From Bacillus cytotoxicus (GTDB taxonomy: Bacteria; Bacillota; Bacilli; Bacillales; Bacillaceae_G), in contig NZ_JAMBOP010000007.1 in NCBI RefSeq assembly GCF_023715645.1, forward strand, positions 62,001 to 126,000: 64,000 nucleotides of DNA, read 5' to 3'. The notes under the pieces were generated by a model, which saw only the letters and a list, made by a program, of their open reading frames with translations, did no database searches and was not told where the DNA came from. Positions 33,193-44,115 of this stretch are shown piece by piece. The first letter of the stretch is position 1; each line of letters opens with the position of its first letter. A program made the position numbers and the translations under genes.

Positions 33193-33877
33193 ACATAGGA
33201 ATTTCTTTTTGTTTTGTAGATAGTGTATGATTCGTATTTTTTCGTGCTAATCTTTTTTCAAGAAGATGTACAAAGTACGTAAATAGAAGGACAAGCGCAA
33301 GGTAATAGATGCTGACAATCATATATGTTTCGAGTTGCTGAAAGTTTGCGGCAGCTTCAGAAAGCCCAGTGCCCCAGAGTTCTGACATTCCTACATAGGC
33401 AACGAGAGAGGAATCTTTTAAACCGATAATGAACTGGTTGCCGAGCGGTGGAAGTGATAAACGAAATGCTTGCGGCAAAATAATCCGGCGCATTGCTAAT
33501 GGATATGACATTCCTAAAGATCGAGCTGCTTCAAGTTGGCCGCGGTCCACGGATTGAATAGAGCCCCTAAAAATTTCTGTAATATAAGCACCGTTATGAA
33601 CAGCGAGAGCAATTGCTCCAGCCCAAAACGGGGATAATACAACAATAGATGTAATTCCAAAATAGAGGATCATAATTTGTACAACTAACGGTATCCCACG
33701 AATAATCGCAATGTATACATGGGCAATTCCATTTAAGAGTTTACTATTGGAAATACGAAAAAAAGCAAACAATAATCCAATTAAGCATCCAAGTAATAAT
33801 GACGTTATTGTTAGTTGCAATGTAATAACAACAGCTTTTAGGAACGCTGGATATGTAGATATGAAAATATCAATCAT
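33191..33877 (-). CDS. Amino acid ABC transporter permease
   Basis: A 228-residue HisM/GlnP-type permease with about five helices. The ABC-contact loop is AARSLGMSYPLAMRRIILPQA (first part ARSLGMS) at about residues 125-143. FIGLKDSSLVAYVG-like sequence and AIIRGIPLVVQIMILYFG are family hallmarks. The start is ATG 33877 behind GAGGTGAT; a GTG three codons earlier overlaps that site. It is the third gene of an ATPase, binding protein, permease operon. One permease only, so it should act as a homodimer. It transports a polar amino acid, perhaps cystine, but this is not settled by sequence. Confidence 0.88.
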   Translation of the reverse strand: MIDIFISTYPAFLKAVVITLQLTITSLLLGCLIGLLFAFFRISNSKLLNGIAHVYIAIIRGIPLVVQIMILYFGITSIVVLSPFWAGAIALAVHNGAYITEIFRGSIQSVDRGQLEAARSLGMSYPLAMRRIILPQAFRLSLPPLGNQFIIGLKDSSLVAYVGMSELWGTGLSEAAANFQQLETYMIVSIYYLALVLLFTYFVHLLEKRLARKNTNHTLSTKQKEIPM

Positions 33878-33946
33878 GGTTATCACCTCTATATCGGTTT
33901 ATTTTACTATGGTAGGGATGCCCCGCCAAAAGATACGGGGCACTAT

Positions 33947-34732
33947 TTATTTTTCTTTTTCACCTAGAATGTTACGGCCGAACCACTTTTTACTGATTTT
34001 TTCATAAGTACCATCTTTAATGATTTCATCGAGTGCTTTATTTAATTTTTGCGATAATTCTTTGTCGTCTTTCCGAACAGCAATAGCCATTTCATCAAGT
34101 GATAAAGGTTTTCCAACATCTTTTATATTTGCTTTTCCTTCTTTTATCATGCGAAGACCAACCATTTGATCTGTCACAACAGCATCAATTCTTCCTGGTT
34201 CTAAGTCCATAAGCGCGGTAATATCACTATCGTATTCTGTAATTTGGTCTGTTTGTTTGGAAATAAGTGTTTTAAATGTACTTGCTTTTACAACTCCTAC
34301 TTTTTTTCCTTTTAAATCTTCAGCTGAGGAGATAGAGTTGTTCGTTTTTTTTACGAAAATTTGTGCACCGGAACGATAATATGGGTTCGTAAAATTAACT
34401 GCTTTGAGGCGATCTTCTGTGATGGCCATACTTCCTAAAATCACATCATATTTTTTCGCTTGCAATCCTTGAATTAACGTTTCCCAAGGATTCGTTACAG
34501 GAACAGCCTTCATATTCATTTTCTTAGCAAGAGCTTCACCAATTTCGACGTCAAAGCCGACAAGTTTACTATTTTCTTTATAGTTGAACGGTTTATACAA
34601 ACCGCTCATTGCGTAGCGAAATTCTTTTTTTCCATCGGTTGATGAAGTACTGCTTTCTTTACTACAGGCTCCTAATAATAAAGAAGCACATAATGTAATC
34701 GCTGCGATCGTTTTAAACATAGTTCGTTTCAT
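33947..34732 (-). CDS. Amino acid ABC transporter substrate-binding lipoprotein
   Basis: A 261-residue protein with a lipoprotein signal: KR, a hydrophobic core, and the lipobox LLGAC with the lipidated Cys near residue 23. The mature part is a family-3 periplasmic binding fold (YAMSGLYKPFNYKENSKLVGFDVEIGEALAK, GSMAITEDRLKAVNFTNPYY, DLKGKKVGVVKAST), which binds a polar amino acid; the Arg within TEDRLKAVNF is positioned to hold the carboxylate. It is encoded between the ATPase gene (17-base gap) and the permease gene. Confidence 0.88.
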   Translation of the reverse strand: MKRTMFKTIAAITLCASLLLGACSKESSTSSTDGKKEFRYAMSGLYKPFNYKENSKLVGFDVEIGEALAKKMNMKAVPVTNPWETLIQGLQAKKYDVILGSMAITEDRLKAVNFTNPYYRSGAQIFVKKTNNSISSAEDLKGKKVGVVKASTFKTLISKQTDQITEYDSDITALMDLEPGRIDAVVTDQMVGLRMIKEGKANIKDVGKPLSLDEMAIAVRKDDKELSQKLNKALDEIIKDGTYEKISKKWFGRNILGEKEK

Positions 34733-34749
34733 AAAAGCACCTCCAATTG

Positions 34750-35472
34750 TTATAAAACATTTCGTAAAAATTGCTTCGCACGTGGATTTGACGGAGCGGT
34801 GAAAAATTGTTCTGGCGGTGCATCTTCTACGATTTGTCCGTCATCCATAAAAATAATCCGGTCCGCGACTTCACGGGCAAACCCCATTTCATGCGTGACG
34901 ATAATCATCGTCATTCCTTCATTTGCGAGGTCTTTCATAACTTGTAGTACTTCTCCGACGAGTTCAGGATCGAGAGCTGAGGTAGGTTCGTCAAATAACA
35001 TAATTTTTGGATTCATTGCGAGTGCTCGTGCAATAGCGATTCGCTGTTTTTGGCCACCGGATAAAAGATCAGGTGTGACGTTCGCTTTATCTTGCAATCC
35101 GACCTTTTCTAGTAATTCGTAGGCGATGTTTGTTGCTTTTGTTTTATCTAACTTTTTGACGTGAATAGGAGCTTCTATGATGTTTTCTAATGAAGTCATG
35201 TGAGGAAATAAGTTGAAATGTTGAAAAACCATACCGACATTTTCGCGGATTTTGTTTAAGCTTGTATTTTTGGGCTGAATTTGTTCTCCTTGTATCGAAA
35301 CTTTTCCATTATCATACACTTCGAGGAAGTTTAAACAACGCAGTAATGTACTTTTCCCAGAACCACTTGCACCGATTAGGACAACAACTTCCTTTTCGTG
35401 CACGTGTAAATTGACGTTTTTTAACACGTTTAACGAGCCAAATGACTTTGTAAGATTTTGAACTTGTATCAT
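34750..35472 (-). CDS. Amino acid ABC transporter ATP-binding protein
   Basis: A 240-residue GlnQ/HisP-type ATPase: Walker [14 protein letters not shown]-loop [15 protein letters not shown], signature [14 protein letters not shown], Walker [15 protein letters not shown], and switch His in VTHEMGFA. It is the first gene of the operon and starts with ATG behind GGAGGGGG. It energises uptake through the permease and binding protein encoded next. Confidence 0.93.
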   Translation of the reverse strand: MIQVQNLTKSFGSLNVLKNVNLHVHEKEVVVLIGASGSGKSTLLRCLNFLEVYDNGKVSIQGEQIQPKNTSLNKIRENVGMVFQHFNLFPHMTSLENIIEAPIHVKKLDKTKATNIAYELLEKVGLQDKANVTPDLLSGGQKQRIAIARALAMNPKIMLFDEPTSALDPELVGEVLQVMKDLANEGMTMIIVTHEMGFAREVADRIIFMDDGQIVEDAPPEQFFTAPSNPRAKQFLRNVL

Positions 35473-35983
35473 GCATCCCCCTCCAAAGAATATAGATGTA
35501 TAAAAATAACTTATTTCTGTTAATTAGTCATAAATTGTCAAAATCCTTTATTTTTGTTGAAAATTTAAAGGTAGTGCAGGTCGTATCTTAATAGAAAACA
35601 GGAAAAATTGTATGTTAAAGAATGCGGCTCCAAATTATTACTGCATTGATCAATGTATTTGTGTATCCAAAAAATTAAACCATTAAGATTATATAAAATC
35701 TTAATGGTTTCTGTTGTTATAATATAAGAACAAGATGATCCTATATTCTGGATCTCATATATAGCAAAACACCCTAATATTTCATTACAAAAAAGCGGAG
35801 AATGTTTAGCATTCTCCGCTTTTTTGTATCTTTCATACGCATTGTCATGTAAAGGAAGGAGGTTAGTCATTTTCTTATAAGTTGAATTATTTATTTTAAA
35901 AATCATTATATTTATTTATAATGAAGAAAAGGGGATAGTAGTATATATAATGTGTTTATATCATTTAGATGGGGGAGCATGGG
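35473..35983. other. Intergenic stretch with two hairpins
   Basis: About 510 bases. AAACCATTAAGATT pairs with its complement at 35677-35710, and a stronger hairpin, AAAAAGCGGAGAATG against CATTCTCCGCTTTTT, stands at 35789-35825 with T and A runs on either side, a bidirectional terminator in form. An open minus-strand frame over the area encodes these hairpins and is judged spurious. The hairpins may be ends of a lost gene or of small RNAs. Confidence 0.55.
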
Positions 35984-37276
35984 ATGGAAACAGAAAAACG
36001 GCCTTTTTCTTTTGGGCTACGTATACAGCTAATGTTGTTTATAACGGTATTAGCGCTTATTACGTATTCAACAAGTTTAATTTTTATTTATGTTGTATAT
36101 GATTATGTTCACGAGTATGTAAATCAAACTATATACAATATTGTGGTGATGTTATTAGGGGCTGTTTGGTCAGGGGTTTTGGCATATTTTGCAGCGGATT
36201 TTCTCATTAAACCGCTTCGAAAGCTTGAGGAAGCTGCTCATAAAGCAGCGAATGGTGATATTCGTGAAGATGTTTCGCTTCCGAAAGCAGATGATGAAAT
36301 TCGTTCTTTAAGTGTTGCTTTTAATGCGATGCTTGGAAATTTACGGACAATGGTGAAAAATATTGATACAACATTTACATATACACACCACCAAGTGCAG
36401 CAAATTCGTGAGCAAACGGGAGAGGCAACGAAACAAGCACAAGGTGTATCGGAAACGCTTACTGAAATTTCTGTAGGAGCAGAGCAATCAGCTGCTTCTA
36501 TTCAAACCATTGTTTCTACAGTCGATGCGACAATATCGATTGCGAGTGAAGTAGAAGAAAAAGCTAAGCAGTCTGATGAATTATCTTCACAAATGGTGCA
36601 GGCGCTTGGACAAAGTACACGTGTTTTTGTATCGCTTATTGAGGGAATTCAAATGATTGCGAAAGAAAATGAACAATCGATGAAAAGTGTACAAAAGCTA
36701 GAAGGACATACAAAACAAGTAGGGCATATCGTTTCGTTAGTGAGTGAGATTGCTAGTCAAACAAATTTATTAGCATTAAATGCATCGATTGAGGCAGCTC
36801 GTGCTGGGGAGCATGGGAGAGGATTCGCAGTTGTTGCTGAAGAGGTACGCAAATTGGCAGACGAAAGCGCAAGTTCAGCTCAAAATATTTCAAGTTTATT
36901 GCATGATATGCAAAACGAAGTGAACCGTGTTTCTATGCAAATGACAGATCAAGTGAAAACAGCAAGAGAAGAAGCGAAACGAGGAGAAGCAACGGAGCTT
37001 ATTTTGAAAGATATGACAGCGAGTATTATGGAAGTAGTAGACGCGATTCAAAAAATTAGCGGTTATATGAAAGAACAGATGAATTATATTCATGAAACGG
37101 GTGTTCAAACGAAGGAAGTAGCAGCAATTGCTGAAGAAACTTCGGCAGGAGCACAAGAAGTTGTTCGTGTAACGATGAAACAATCTGAAAATATGATATT
37201 CATTGATCAGCTATCAAAAGATTTAGAGAAGCGCGCAGGAGAATTAAATAAGACAATTGCACAGTTTATGGTATAG
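35984..37276 (+). CDS. Methyl-accepting chemotaxis protein
   Basis: A 430-residue chemoreceptor. Two membrane helices (about 15-40 and 50-75) are separated by only a short loop, so there is no extracellular sensor domain. A HAMP linker follows ([19 protein letters not shown]), then the helical signalling domain with the conserved hairpin tip [37 protein letters not shown]. Methylation-type Glu/Gln sites flank it. Without a ligand domain it may sense an internal or membrane signal. The start is ATG 35984 with GGGGGAG seven bases upstream. A perfect terminator follows. Confidence 0.92.
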   Translation: METEKRPFSFGLRIQLMLFITVLALITYSTSLIFIYVVYDYVHEYVNQTIYNIVVMLLGAVWSGVLAYFAADFLIKPLRKLEEAAHKAANGDIREDVSLPKADDEIRSLSVAFNAMLGNLRTMVKNIDTTFTYTHHQVQQIREQTGEATKQAQGVSETLTEISVGAEQSAASIQTIVSTVDATISIASEVEEKAKQSDELSSQMVQALGQSTRVFVSLIEGIQMIAKENEQSMKSVQKLEGHTKQVGHIVSLVSEIASQTNLLALNASIEAARAGEHGRGFAVVAEEVRKLADESASSAQNISSLLHDMQNEVNRVSMQMTDQVKTAREEAKRGEATELILKDMTASIMEVVDAIQKISGYMKEQMNYIHETGVQTKEVAAIAEETSAGAQEVVRVTMKQSENMIFIDQLSKDLEKRAGELNKTIAQFMV

Positions 37277-37309
37277 GGAAGAACGATGATCGTTCTTCCT
37301 TTTGATTTT
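37277..37309 (+). terminator. Rho-independent terminator
   Basis: GGAAGAACGAT and ATCGTTCTTCC are adjacent and fully complementary, followed by TTTTGATTTTG. It ends the chemoreceptor transcript. Confidence 0.85.
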
Positions 37310-37441
37310 GTTCTATATAAAAGAAAAATTTGTTATAAAAAGTAAAAATATGAACGTTTCCGCAACAATTATCTTTATCTCTTTCAGATGAAAATTATAG
37401 CAAGATATAATAAAGCTATAATTTTAGAGGGAGTGTCTTTC

Positions 37442-37891
37442 ATGAAAAAAGAGAAAAGACAACAACTAATTAAACAATTGGTGAGAGAAAACGAAATAGA
37501 GACACAAGAGAGATTGGTAGAGTTGTTAGAGGAACAAGATGTATCTGTTACACAAGCAACGATTTCTCGAGATATTCATGAATTAAATTTAGTAAAGGGA
37601 GCTTCTTCAAACGGGTCCGTAATATATAAGGTTTTTACAGAAGAAAAACAGCGCCCAGATATACAGCTGAAGAAAAAAATAAGAGAAGTTGTTGTGAAAA
37701 TTGATTATGTAGAACAACTAACGATTATAAAGACTTTGCCTGGGAATGCACATGTTATTGGTGCTTTATTAGATTCGTTAGACTGGGAGGAAAAAGTAGG
37801 ATGTGTATGTGGGAATGATACATGCCTTATCATTTCTCCATCAGAAGTAGAGAGGGAGATTTTAAAAGATCGTTTGAATTTGATTATATAA
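37442..37891 (+). CDS. argR: ArgR/AhrC-family arginine-responsive regulator
   Basis: A 149-residue protein. The N-terminal winged helix has VTQATISRDIHELNLVK, the DNA-reading helix of the family. The C-terminal arginine-binding part has PGNAHVIGALLDSLDW and VCGNDTCLIIS. Canonical members have GDDT where this has GNDT, so arginine binding may differ. The ATG at 37442 follows AGAGGGAG; an earlier in-frame ATG (37388) lacks a site. It lies upstream of the arc operon, separated by repeats, and is probably an arginine-dependent regulator of it. Bacilli usually have a second ArgR elsewhere for biosynthesis. Confidence 0.88.
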   Translation: MKKEKRQQLIKQLVRENEIETQERLVELLEEQDVSVTQATISRDIHELNLVKGASSNGSVIYKVFTEEKQRPDIQLKKKIREVVVKIDYVEQLTIIKTLPGNAHVIGALLDSLDWEEKVGCVCGNDTCLIISPSEVEREILKDRLNLII

Positions 37892-37910
37892 ATAAATCAA
37901 AATTAAAAAC

Positions 37911-38066
37911 CTGAGATAAAAACCTTTTCTTTTTAGAGGGGAGAGAGCGTCTGGCTATGCATAGAAGCGGTCAGGTCCTTTTTCTGCCACATGCGATGTA
38001 GAGGGAAGACTCCTTTTTTCTACTTATCAACAATCTATATGGCGAAAAATAAAAATGAATACATAA
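37911..38066 (+). repeat. Intergenic repeat copy H1
   Basis: Core with GAGAGCGTCTGGCTATGC, AGAAGCGGTCAGG and CTGCCACATGCGATG, followed by a tail ACAATCTATATGGCGAAAAA. The TTTTAAACAAA part is missing. Confidence 0.8.
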
Positions 38067-38133
38067 GCGAGAAGGCTGTTTCTAATGAATGTTAGAACAG
38101 TCTTTTTTGTTTATATATAAATACAAATTGAAA

Positions 38134-38600
38134 AACTAACATAAAAACCACCTTTTTTAGGGGAGGATGAGAGCGTCTGGCCATGTTTAGAGCGGTCAGG
38201 CCCCTTTTCTGCCACATGCCAGGTTTTAAACAAAAGAATTAGGCCAGTAGCGGGCATGTTGTATCCTCCATAGCAGAGATTTGGATGTTAGTAAATCAAA
38301 AAGAATGTATATGTAAATAAAACTAACATAAAAACCACCTTTTTTAGGGGAGGATGAGAGCGTCTGGCCATGTTTAGAGCGGTCAGGACTCTTTTCTGCC
38401 ACATGCCAGGTTTTAAACAAAAGGATCAGGCCAGTAGCGAGCATGTTGTATCCTCCATAGCAGAGATTTGGATGTTAGCAAATAAAAATGAATGTATATA
38501 TAAATAAGACTGACATAAAAACCACCTTTTTTAGGGGAGGATGAGAGCGTTTGGCCGTGCATAGGAACGGTCAGTGCCTTTATTTTTGCGAATATGAGAA
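38134..38600 (+). repeat. Intergenic repeat array H2-H4, 187-bp tandem units
   Basis: Units beginning AACTAACATAAAAACCACC recur at exact 187-base steps (38134, 38321, 38508); the third is cut after about 90 bases. Two complete units differ at only a few positions, so the duplication is recent. It occupies most of the gap between the argR and arcA genes. Confidence 0.88.
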
Positions 38601-38724
38601 AAAATTTTGAATCCAAATAGAGGCTATTATACAGATAATATACATTATATTTTATCTAGTTAGTTAATTATGAGGTGAAATATCTTATAAATATGCGATT
38701 TTATATGATGTTTTTTTAAAAAAA

Positions 38725-38740
38725 TGTGAAATATTTCACT
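38725..38740 (+). promoter_or_regulatory. Crp/Fnr-type site upstream of arcA (ArcR or Fnr)
   Basis: TGTGAAATATTTCACT matches the TGTGA-N6-TCACA dyad of the Crp/Fnr family, with one mismatch. A -10-like TATTAT lies at 38784-38789, placing the site centre about 63 bases before the likely start of transcription, a class I activator position. The arc operon's own Crp/Fnr regulator, or Fnr, would activate here under low oxygen. Confidence 0.72.
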
Positions 38741-38831
38741 TAGTAATGTTAGCGTTTTCACAAATCGATATGTGTATTCTGTTTATTATGTACTTGTAGA
38801 CATCAAACATATTTAAAAGGAGGTACAACAA

Positions 38832-40064
38832 ATGAAACATCCGATCCATGTTACTTCAGAAATTGGGGAATTACAAACAGTTTTATTAAAACGTCCAGGT
38901 AAAGAAGTGGAGAACTTAACGCCAGATTATTTACAGCAATTATTATTTGACGATATTCCATATTTACCAATTATCCAAAAAGAGCATGATTATTTTGCGC
39001 AAACATTACGCAATCGGGGTGTCGAAGTTCTTTATTTAGAAACACTAGCAGCTGAGGCGTTAGTTGATAAAAAACTTCGTGAAGAATTTGTTGATCGTAT
39101 TTTAAAAGAAGGACAGGCTGATGTAAATGGTGCATACCAAACTTTAAAGGAATATTTACTTTCCTTTTCAAATGAAGAAATGGTTCAGAAGATTATGGGG
39201 GGCGTACGTAAAAACGAAATTGAAACTAGAAAGAAAACCCACCTGTATGAATTAATGGAAGATCATTATCCATTTTATTTAGATCCAATGCCAAATTTAT
39301 ATTTTACACGTGACCCAGCAGCTAGTATAGGTGGCGGTTTAACAATTAACAAAATGAGAGAACCAGCACGGAGACGTGAATCATTGTTTATGGAATATAT
39401 CATTAAACATCATCCACGCTTTGCGAGTCACAATGTACCAGTTTGGTTAGATCGCGATTATGATTTTCCAATTGAAGGCGGCGATGAGCTGATCTTAAAT
39501 GAAGAAACAATTGCGATTGGCGTATCGGCTAGATCATCAGCTAAAGCAATTGAGCGCTTAGCGAAAAATTTATTTAGTCGTCAAAAGAAAATTAAGAAAG
39601 TAGTAGCAATAGAGATTCCAAAATGTCGTGCATTTATGCATTTAGATACAGTATTTACAATGGTTGATTATGATAAATTTACAATTCATCCAGCTATTCA
39701 AGGTCCAGAAGGAAATATGAATATTTACATTCTGGAAAAAGGAGAGAGTGAAGAAGTTCTTAAAATTACACATCGTACTTCTTTAACTGATGCTTTAAAA
39801 GAGGTATTAGGTTTGAGTGAATTAGTTCTGATTCCTTGCGGCGGAGGAGATGCGATTGCTTCTGCTCGTGAACAATGGAACGACGGATCCAATACATTAG
39901 CAATCGCACCAGGCGTAGTTGTTACATATGATCGCAACTATGTATCCAATGCTTTATTACGAGAGCATGGTATAGAGGTTGTGGAAGTATTAAGTTCGGA
40001 ATTATCTCGCGGTCGTGGGGGTCCACGTTGCATGAGTATGCCGATTGTTCGAAAAGATATTTAA
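38832..40064 (+). CDS. arcA: Arginine deiminase
   Basis: A 410-residue cytoplasmic enzyme that hydrolyses arginine to citrulline and ammonia. The guanidine-modifying motifs are all present: [29 protein letters not shown] with the catalytic His, and the nucleophile Cys400 in [10 protein letters not shown]. The ribosome site is AAAAGGAGG. It is the first gene of the deiminase operon arcA, argF, arcD, arcC, which yields one ATP per arginine and ammonia for acid resistance. Confidence 0.97.
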   Translation: MKHPIHVTSEIGELQTVLLKRPGKEVENLTPDYLQQLLFDDIPYLPIIQKEHDYFAQTLRNRGVEVLYLETLAAEALVDKKLREEFVDRILKEGQADVNGAYQTLKEYLLSFSNEEMVQKIMGGVRKNEIETRKKTHLYELMEDHYPFYLDPMPNLYFTRDPAASIGGGLTINKMREPARRRESLFMEYIIKHHPRFASHNVPVWLDRDYDFPIEGGDELILNEETIAIGVSARSSAKAIERLAKNLFSRQKKIKKVVAIEIPKCRAFMHLDTVFTMVDYDKFTIHPAIQGPEGNMNIYILEKGESEEVLKITHRTSLTDALKEVLGLSELVLIPCGGGDAIASAREQWNDGSNTLAIAPGVVVTYDRNYVSNALLREHGIEVVEVLSSELSRGRGGPRCMSMPIVRKDI

Positions 40065-40091
40065 TTTAAATACAATAGAGAGTAGGGATGA

Positions 40092-41090
40092 ATGATGATG
40101 ACAAAACCAAACTTAAAAGGAAGAAGTTTTCTAGCTGAAAAAGATTTTACAGAGGAAGAATTATTATATCTTATTGATTTAGCGGCAGAGTTAAAAGAGA
40201 AAAAGAAAAACGGTATCCCGCATCATTATTTAGAAGGTAAAAATGTTGCCCTTTTATTTGAAAAAACTTCAACTCGTACACGTTGTGCATTTACGGTAGC
40301 ATGTACGGATTTAGGTGCAAGTCCTGAATATTTAGGGAAAAATGATATTCAACTTGGGAAGAAAGAATCTGTTGAAGATACTGCAAAAGTGTTAGGACGT
40401 ATGTTTGACGGTATTGAATTCCGTGGATTTTCACATGCAACAGTAACATCATTAGCTGAAAACTCAGGTGTGCCAGTATGGAATGGCTTAACAGACATGT
40501 GGCATCCGACACAAACACTTGCAGATTTGTTAACAATAAAAGAGCACCTCGGAAAATTAAAGGATATTAAGCTTGTCTATGTTGGAGATGGACGTAATAA
40601 TGTGGCGAATAGCTTGTTAGTTGGCGGTTCGATGGTAGGAATGGAAGTACGCATTTGTACCCCAGAATCATTATTCCCAGCACAAGAAATCATTGATACT
40701 GCTAAAAAATATAGTGACCGGATAATGGTAACAAGCAACGTGGAAGAAGCTGTTGCAGGTGCCGATGTTATTTATACAGATGTATGGGTATCTATGGGAG
40801 AAGAAGATAAATTTGCTGAACGTATTGAACTTCTTACTCCATATCAAGTAAATATGAAAATGATTGAAAATACTGGAAATGAAAATATGATTTTCCTACA
40901 CTGTTTACCTGCGTTCCATGATGTAGAAACACTGTATGGAGAGGAAATATATGAAAAATATGGCATAAAAGAAATGGAGGTAAGTGATGAAGTATTCCGC
41001 AGTAAGCATTCAAAAGTATTTGATCAAGCAGAAAATAGAATGCATACAATTAAAGCGGTTATGGCAGCTACTTTAGGAAATATGGAATAA
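40092..41090 (+). CDS. argF: Ornithine carbamoyltransferase, catabolic
   Basis: A 332-residue transferase that converts citrulline and phosphate to ornithine and carbamoyl phosphate in this pathway. It has the carbamoyl-phosphate motif STRTR (in [12 protein letters not shown]), [12 protein letters not shown], and the ornithine-binding HCLPAFHD. The position between arcA and arcD marks it as the catabolic form (arcB in other systems). Three consecutive ATG codons (40092, 40095, 40098) make the exact start uncertain by two residues. Confidence 0.95.
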   Translation: MMMTKPNLKGRSFLAEKDFTEEELLYLIDLAAELKEKKKNGIPHHYLEGKNVALLFEKTSTRTRCAFTVACTDLGASPEYLGKNDIQLGKKESVEDTAKVLGRMFDGIEFRGFSHATVTSLAENSGVPVWNGLTDMWHPTQTLADLLTIKEHLGKLKDIKLVYVGDGRNNVANSLLVGGSMVGMEVRICTPESLFPAQEIIDTAKKYSDRIMVTSNVEEAVAGADVIYTDVWVSMGEEDKFAERIELLTPYQVNMKMIENTGNENMIFLHCLPAFHDVETLYGEEIYEKYGIKEMEVSDEVFRSKHSKVFDQAENRMHTIKAVMAATLGNME

Positions 41091-41119
41091 AGAAGAAGGA
41101 GGTGGTTCCTCCTTCTTTA
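41090..41119 (+). terminator. Hairpin between argF and arcD, probably partial terminator
   Basis: AAGAAGGAGG and CCTCCTTCTT pair around TGGTT, followed by a short T-run. Within an operon this would lower expression of arcD and arcC relative to arcA and argF, or protect the upstream mRNA. Confidence 0.6.
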
Positions 41120-41175
41120 TCCCTATTGATACAAGTTTCACTGTATTCCTATCTGATAAAAGAGAGGTGAGTGTA

Positions 41176-42591
41176 GTGGGAGAAGAGAAAAAATTAGGAC
41201 TGTTTACTTTGACCGCTCTTGTTGTAGGCTCCATGATTGGCGGCGGAGCATTTAACTTAGCAAGTGATATGGCAAAGGGTGCAGGCGCAGGCGCAATTAT
41301 TATTGGATGGATTATAACAGGTATCGGAATGGTTTCACTTGGATTAGCATTTCAAAACTTAACAGTGAAAAGACCGGATTTAGATGGTGGGATTTTTAGT
41401 TATGCAAAAGCTGGATTTGGTAATTTCATGGGGTTTAATAGTGCTTGGGGATACTGGTTATCCGCTTGGCTCGGAAATGTAGCTTACGGTACGTTATTAT
41501 TTGCTTCACTAGGTTATTTCTTCCCAGTTTTTGAAGGGGGACAAAATGTAGCATCGATTATTGGGGCAAGTATATTACTATGGTGTGTTCATATGATGAT
41601 TTTACGCGGTGTACACTCAGCGGCACTTGTGAATTTAGTAACAACAATTGCAAAGTTAGTGCCAGTCTTTGTATTTATTGTTGTCGGGATATTTGCTTTT
41701 CATATTGATATTTTCGTAGATGGATTTTGGGGGCAAGGTGCTGCTTTTTCTTGGGCGGATGTAGGAAGCCAAGTTAAAAGTACAATGCTTGTCACACTTT
41801 GGGTATTTATTGGGGTAGAAGGAGCTGTCGTCTTATCAAGTCGTGCAAAAAGTCGAAGTGATGTTGGGAAAGCAACTGTTATTGGATTAATAGGAACTCT
41901 CATTATATACATTCTTCTGACATTATTATCATTAGGAATTATGAAGCAGGCTGATGTTGCAAATTTGAAAAGTCCAGCAATGGCATATTTATTTGAAAGT
42001 GTTGTCGGAAAATGGGGAGCTATCTTTATTAACTTAGGTTTAATCATTTCTGTATTAGGTGCTTGGTTAGGATGGACGTTATTAGCATCTGAAATTCCTT
42101 ACTTGGCTGCTAAAGACGGCGTATTTCCAAAATGGTTTGGGAAGGAAAATAAAAATAAGGCTCCTGCCAATGCATTATGGCTAACAAATGGTCTGATTCA
42201 AGTTTTCTTATTGACATTTGTTGTTTCAGATCAAGCTTATCATTTTGCATTTTCACTCGCTTCTTCGGCGATTTTAATTCCTTATGCTTTTTCAGCATTC
42301 TATCAATTTAAGTATAGTTTGCAGTCCGGGGAGAAAGATCGTACAAGAAATATTGTCATTGGTTTAGTTGCGAGTATGTATGGGGTTTGGTTAATTTATG
42401 CAGCAGGTTTAAATTATTTATTGCTGACTATGACATTATATGCACCAGGAATTTTTATCTTTTATAAAGTTCAAAAGCAAACAAATCCAAAACAAATCTT
42501 TACTCGTGTCGAGCTTATTTCTTCAATAGTTATTGGAATTTCAGCACTGTTTGCGATTTATCAATTGGCTACAGGTGGTATTACTCTTTAA
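41176..42591 (+). CDS. arcD: Arginine/ornithine antiporter
   Basis: A 471-residue membrane protein of the APC superfamily with about 13 helices, beginning [20 protein letters not shown], the glycine-rich first helix typical of basic-amino-acid antiporters. It exchanges external arginine for internal ornithine, so the deiminase pathway runs without energy cost for uptake. I choose GTG 41176 with GAGAGGTGAG ahead; the frame opens three codons earlier, within that site. Confidence 0.93.
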   Translation: MGEEKKLGLFTLTALVVGSMIGGGAFNLASDMAKGAGAGAIIIGWIITGIGMVSLGLAFQNLTVKRPDLDGGIFSYAKAGFGNFMGFNSAWGYWLSAWLGNVAYGTLLFASLGYFFPVFEGGQNVASIIGASILLWCVHMMILRGVHSAALVNLVTTIAKLVPVFVFIVVGIFAFHIDIFVDGFWGQGAAFSWADVGSQVKSTMLVTLWVFIGVEGAVVLSSRAKSRSDVGKATVIGLIGTLIIYILLTLLSLGIMKQADVANLKSPAMAYLFESVVGKWGAIFINLGLIISVLGAWLGWTLLASEIPYLAAKDGVFPKWFGKENKNKAPANALWLTNGLIQVFLLTFVVSDQAYHFAFSLASSAILIPYAFSAFYQFKYSLQSGEKDRTRNIVIGLVASMYGVWLIYAAGLNYLLLTMTLYAPGIFIFYKVQKQTNPKQIFTRVELISSIVIGISALFAIYQLATGGITL

Positions 42592-42626
42592 AAAACTCTT
42601 TTGAAAAGAAATGGGAGGGTTACAAG

Positions 42627-43568
42627 ATGACAAGAAGAAAAATCGTCGTTGCATTGGGCGGAAATGCAATCCAATCTGGAGATGCTACTGCACAGGCACA
42701 ACAAGAAGCGTTAGAAAGAACGGCAGAACAATTGGTTAAAATCATGGAAAATAATGTAGACGTTGTCATTGCACATGGGAATGGTCCACAAGTAGGTAAC
42801 ATCTTATTGCAGCAAAAAGCAGCAGAAACAGAAAAAACACCTGCCATGCCACTAGATACTTGCGGTGCAATGACCCAAGGAATGATCGGGTATTGGATGG
42901 AAAATGCAATTGAAAAGGCTTTGAAAAAACGGGGTATCGAAAAAGATGTAGTAACGGTGATCACGCGGGTTGAGGTGGATAAGGATGATGAGGCATTCGA
43001 AAATCCAACAAAACCAATTGGTCCCTTCTATACAGAAGAAGAAGCACGGAAGTTAATGGAGACAACAAAAGCTACGTTTAAAGAAGATGCAGGACGTGGC
43101 TGGCGGCGTGTTGTCCCATCGCCAAAACCGGTAAGCATTCACGAACATAAAGTGATTAATGCATTAGTGGAAGACGGTGATATTGTCATTGCTGTTGGAG
43201 GCGGAGGCATTCCAGTTATTGATACGAAAGATGGATTAATAGGAACAGAGGCTGTTATAGATAAAGATTTTGCTGCTCAAAAGTTAGCTGAATTAGTAGA
43301 CGCTGATATTCTCGTTATTTTAACTGCAGTTGATCATGTGTATGTAAACTTTAATACACCAGATCAGAAGAAACTAGAGAATGTTACAGTTGCCGAACTA
43401 GAGAAATATATACAAGAAAATCAATTTGCACCTGGAAGTATGCTTCCGAAAATTGAAGCAGCCATTAATTTTGTGAATACAAGTCCAAAACGAAAAACGA
43501 TTATTACTTCATTAGAAAAAGTATATGAAGCGTTAGAAGAAAATGCGGGTACCGTTATTTCCAAGTAA
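42627..43568 (+). CDS. arcC: Carbamate kinase
   Basis: A 313-residue amino acid kinase that makes ATP from carbamoyl phosphate and ADP. It has the N-terminal phosphate loop [22 protein letters not shown], the family stretch [12 protein letters not shown] and AVGGGGIPV, and [13 protein letters not shown] near the end. It is the last structural gene of the deiminase operon, 35 bases after arcD, with GGGAGGGTTACAAG as ribosome site. Confidence 0.96.
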   Translation: MTRRKIVVALGGNAIQSGDATAQAQQEALERTAEQLVKIMENNVDVVIAHGNGPQVGNILLQQKAAETEKTPAMPLDTCGAMTQGMIGYWMENAIEKALKKRGIEKDVVTVITRVEVDKDDEAFENPTKPIGPFYTEEEARKLMETTKATFKEDAGRGWRRVVPSPKPVSIHEHKVINALVEDGDIVIAVGGGGIPVIDTKDGLIGTEAVIDKDFAAQKLAELVDADILVILTAVDHVYVNFNTPDQKKLENVTVAELEKYIQENQFAPGSMLPKIEAAINFVNTSPKRKTIITSLEKVYEALEENAGTVISK

Positions 43569-43584
43569 GATATATAAATAGTAG

Positions 43585-43864
43585 GTAACTACCCAGTCAC
43601 TCTATGAAAAAAGGGCAGAAAAACATTTTTTTAAATGGTCGAGAGGGACTGGCAATGTATAGGAGCGGTCAGAGCCTTTTCCTGCCACGCGCAAAGTTTT
43701 AAAACAAAGAAAGGCAGCGAGGTGTAAGTCCATTTTTCTCTTCATAACAGCAATCTATATGCTAAAAAATGATAATAACTTTCTATAGGTAATAAGGAGC
43801 GTATTTTCACTGGAATCATACTCCTTACCAAACTTCTAGATGAAATGTATGACTGAGTAGTTAC
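43585..43864 (+). repeat. Intergenic repeat copy I, complete (280 bp)
   Basis: Bounded by GTAACTACCCAG and CTGAGTAGTTAC. It is the longest copy in the window, with the core in plus orientation and a tail containing CATAACAGCAATCTATATG and ATTTTCACTGGAATCAT. It lies between arcC and arcR, where any read-through transcript must pass. Confidence 0.88.
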
Positions 43865-43874
43865 AATGAATGTA

Positions 43875-43914
43875 CAGAAAAAGAATGAAGTGACAGGCTT
43901 CATTTTTTTTCTGT
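43875..43914 (+). terminator. Hairpin terminator after the arc operon
   Basis: ACAGAAAAAGAATGAAG pairs with CTTCATTTTTTTTCTGT around TGACAGG. From here to 44115 there is AT-rich DNA with the presumed arcR promoter and no gene. Confidence 0.7.
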
Positions 43915-44115
43915 GCAAGTAAGTTCATAAAGTATTCATTCATAAAGGAAAAATTTAACGTTTTATTATGATAAGATAATACTTGAAGGCGCTTTCTTTA
44001 TAGTGCATAACAACTTAAGAACCTCACCTCAATAGCAAAGAGAAGCGAATAAAATATGTAGAGGAAATCCTCAACTGACGGAAGTTTCACTTTATAGAAA
44101 GAGAGAGGACGTTTC

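Noticed and set aside
35565-35906. 113-codon minus-strand frame
   Set aside because: It reads through two hairpins, one a clear terminator, has no ribosome site and no recognisable domain.
32785-38600. Tandem arrays considered as CRISPR
   Set aside because: Units of 127 and 187 bases are whole-element duplications with no constant short repeat and variable spacer pattern, and no cas genes are present.
38226-38616. Two similar minus-strand frames in the 187-bp array
   Set aside because: They are the same repeat unit read twice; similarity comes from the DNA duplication, not from protein selection.
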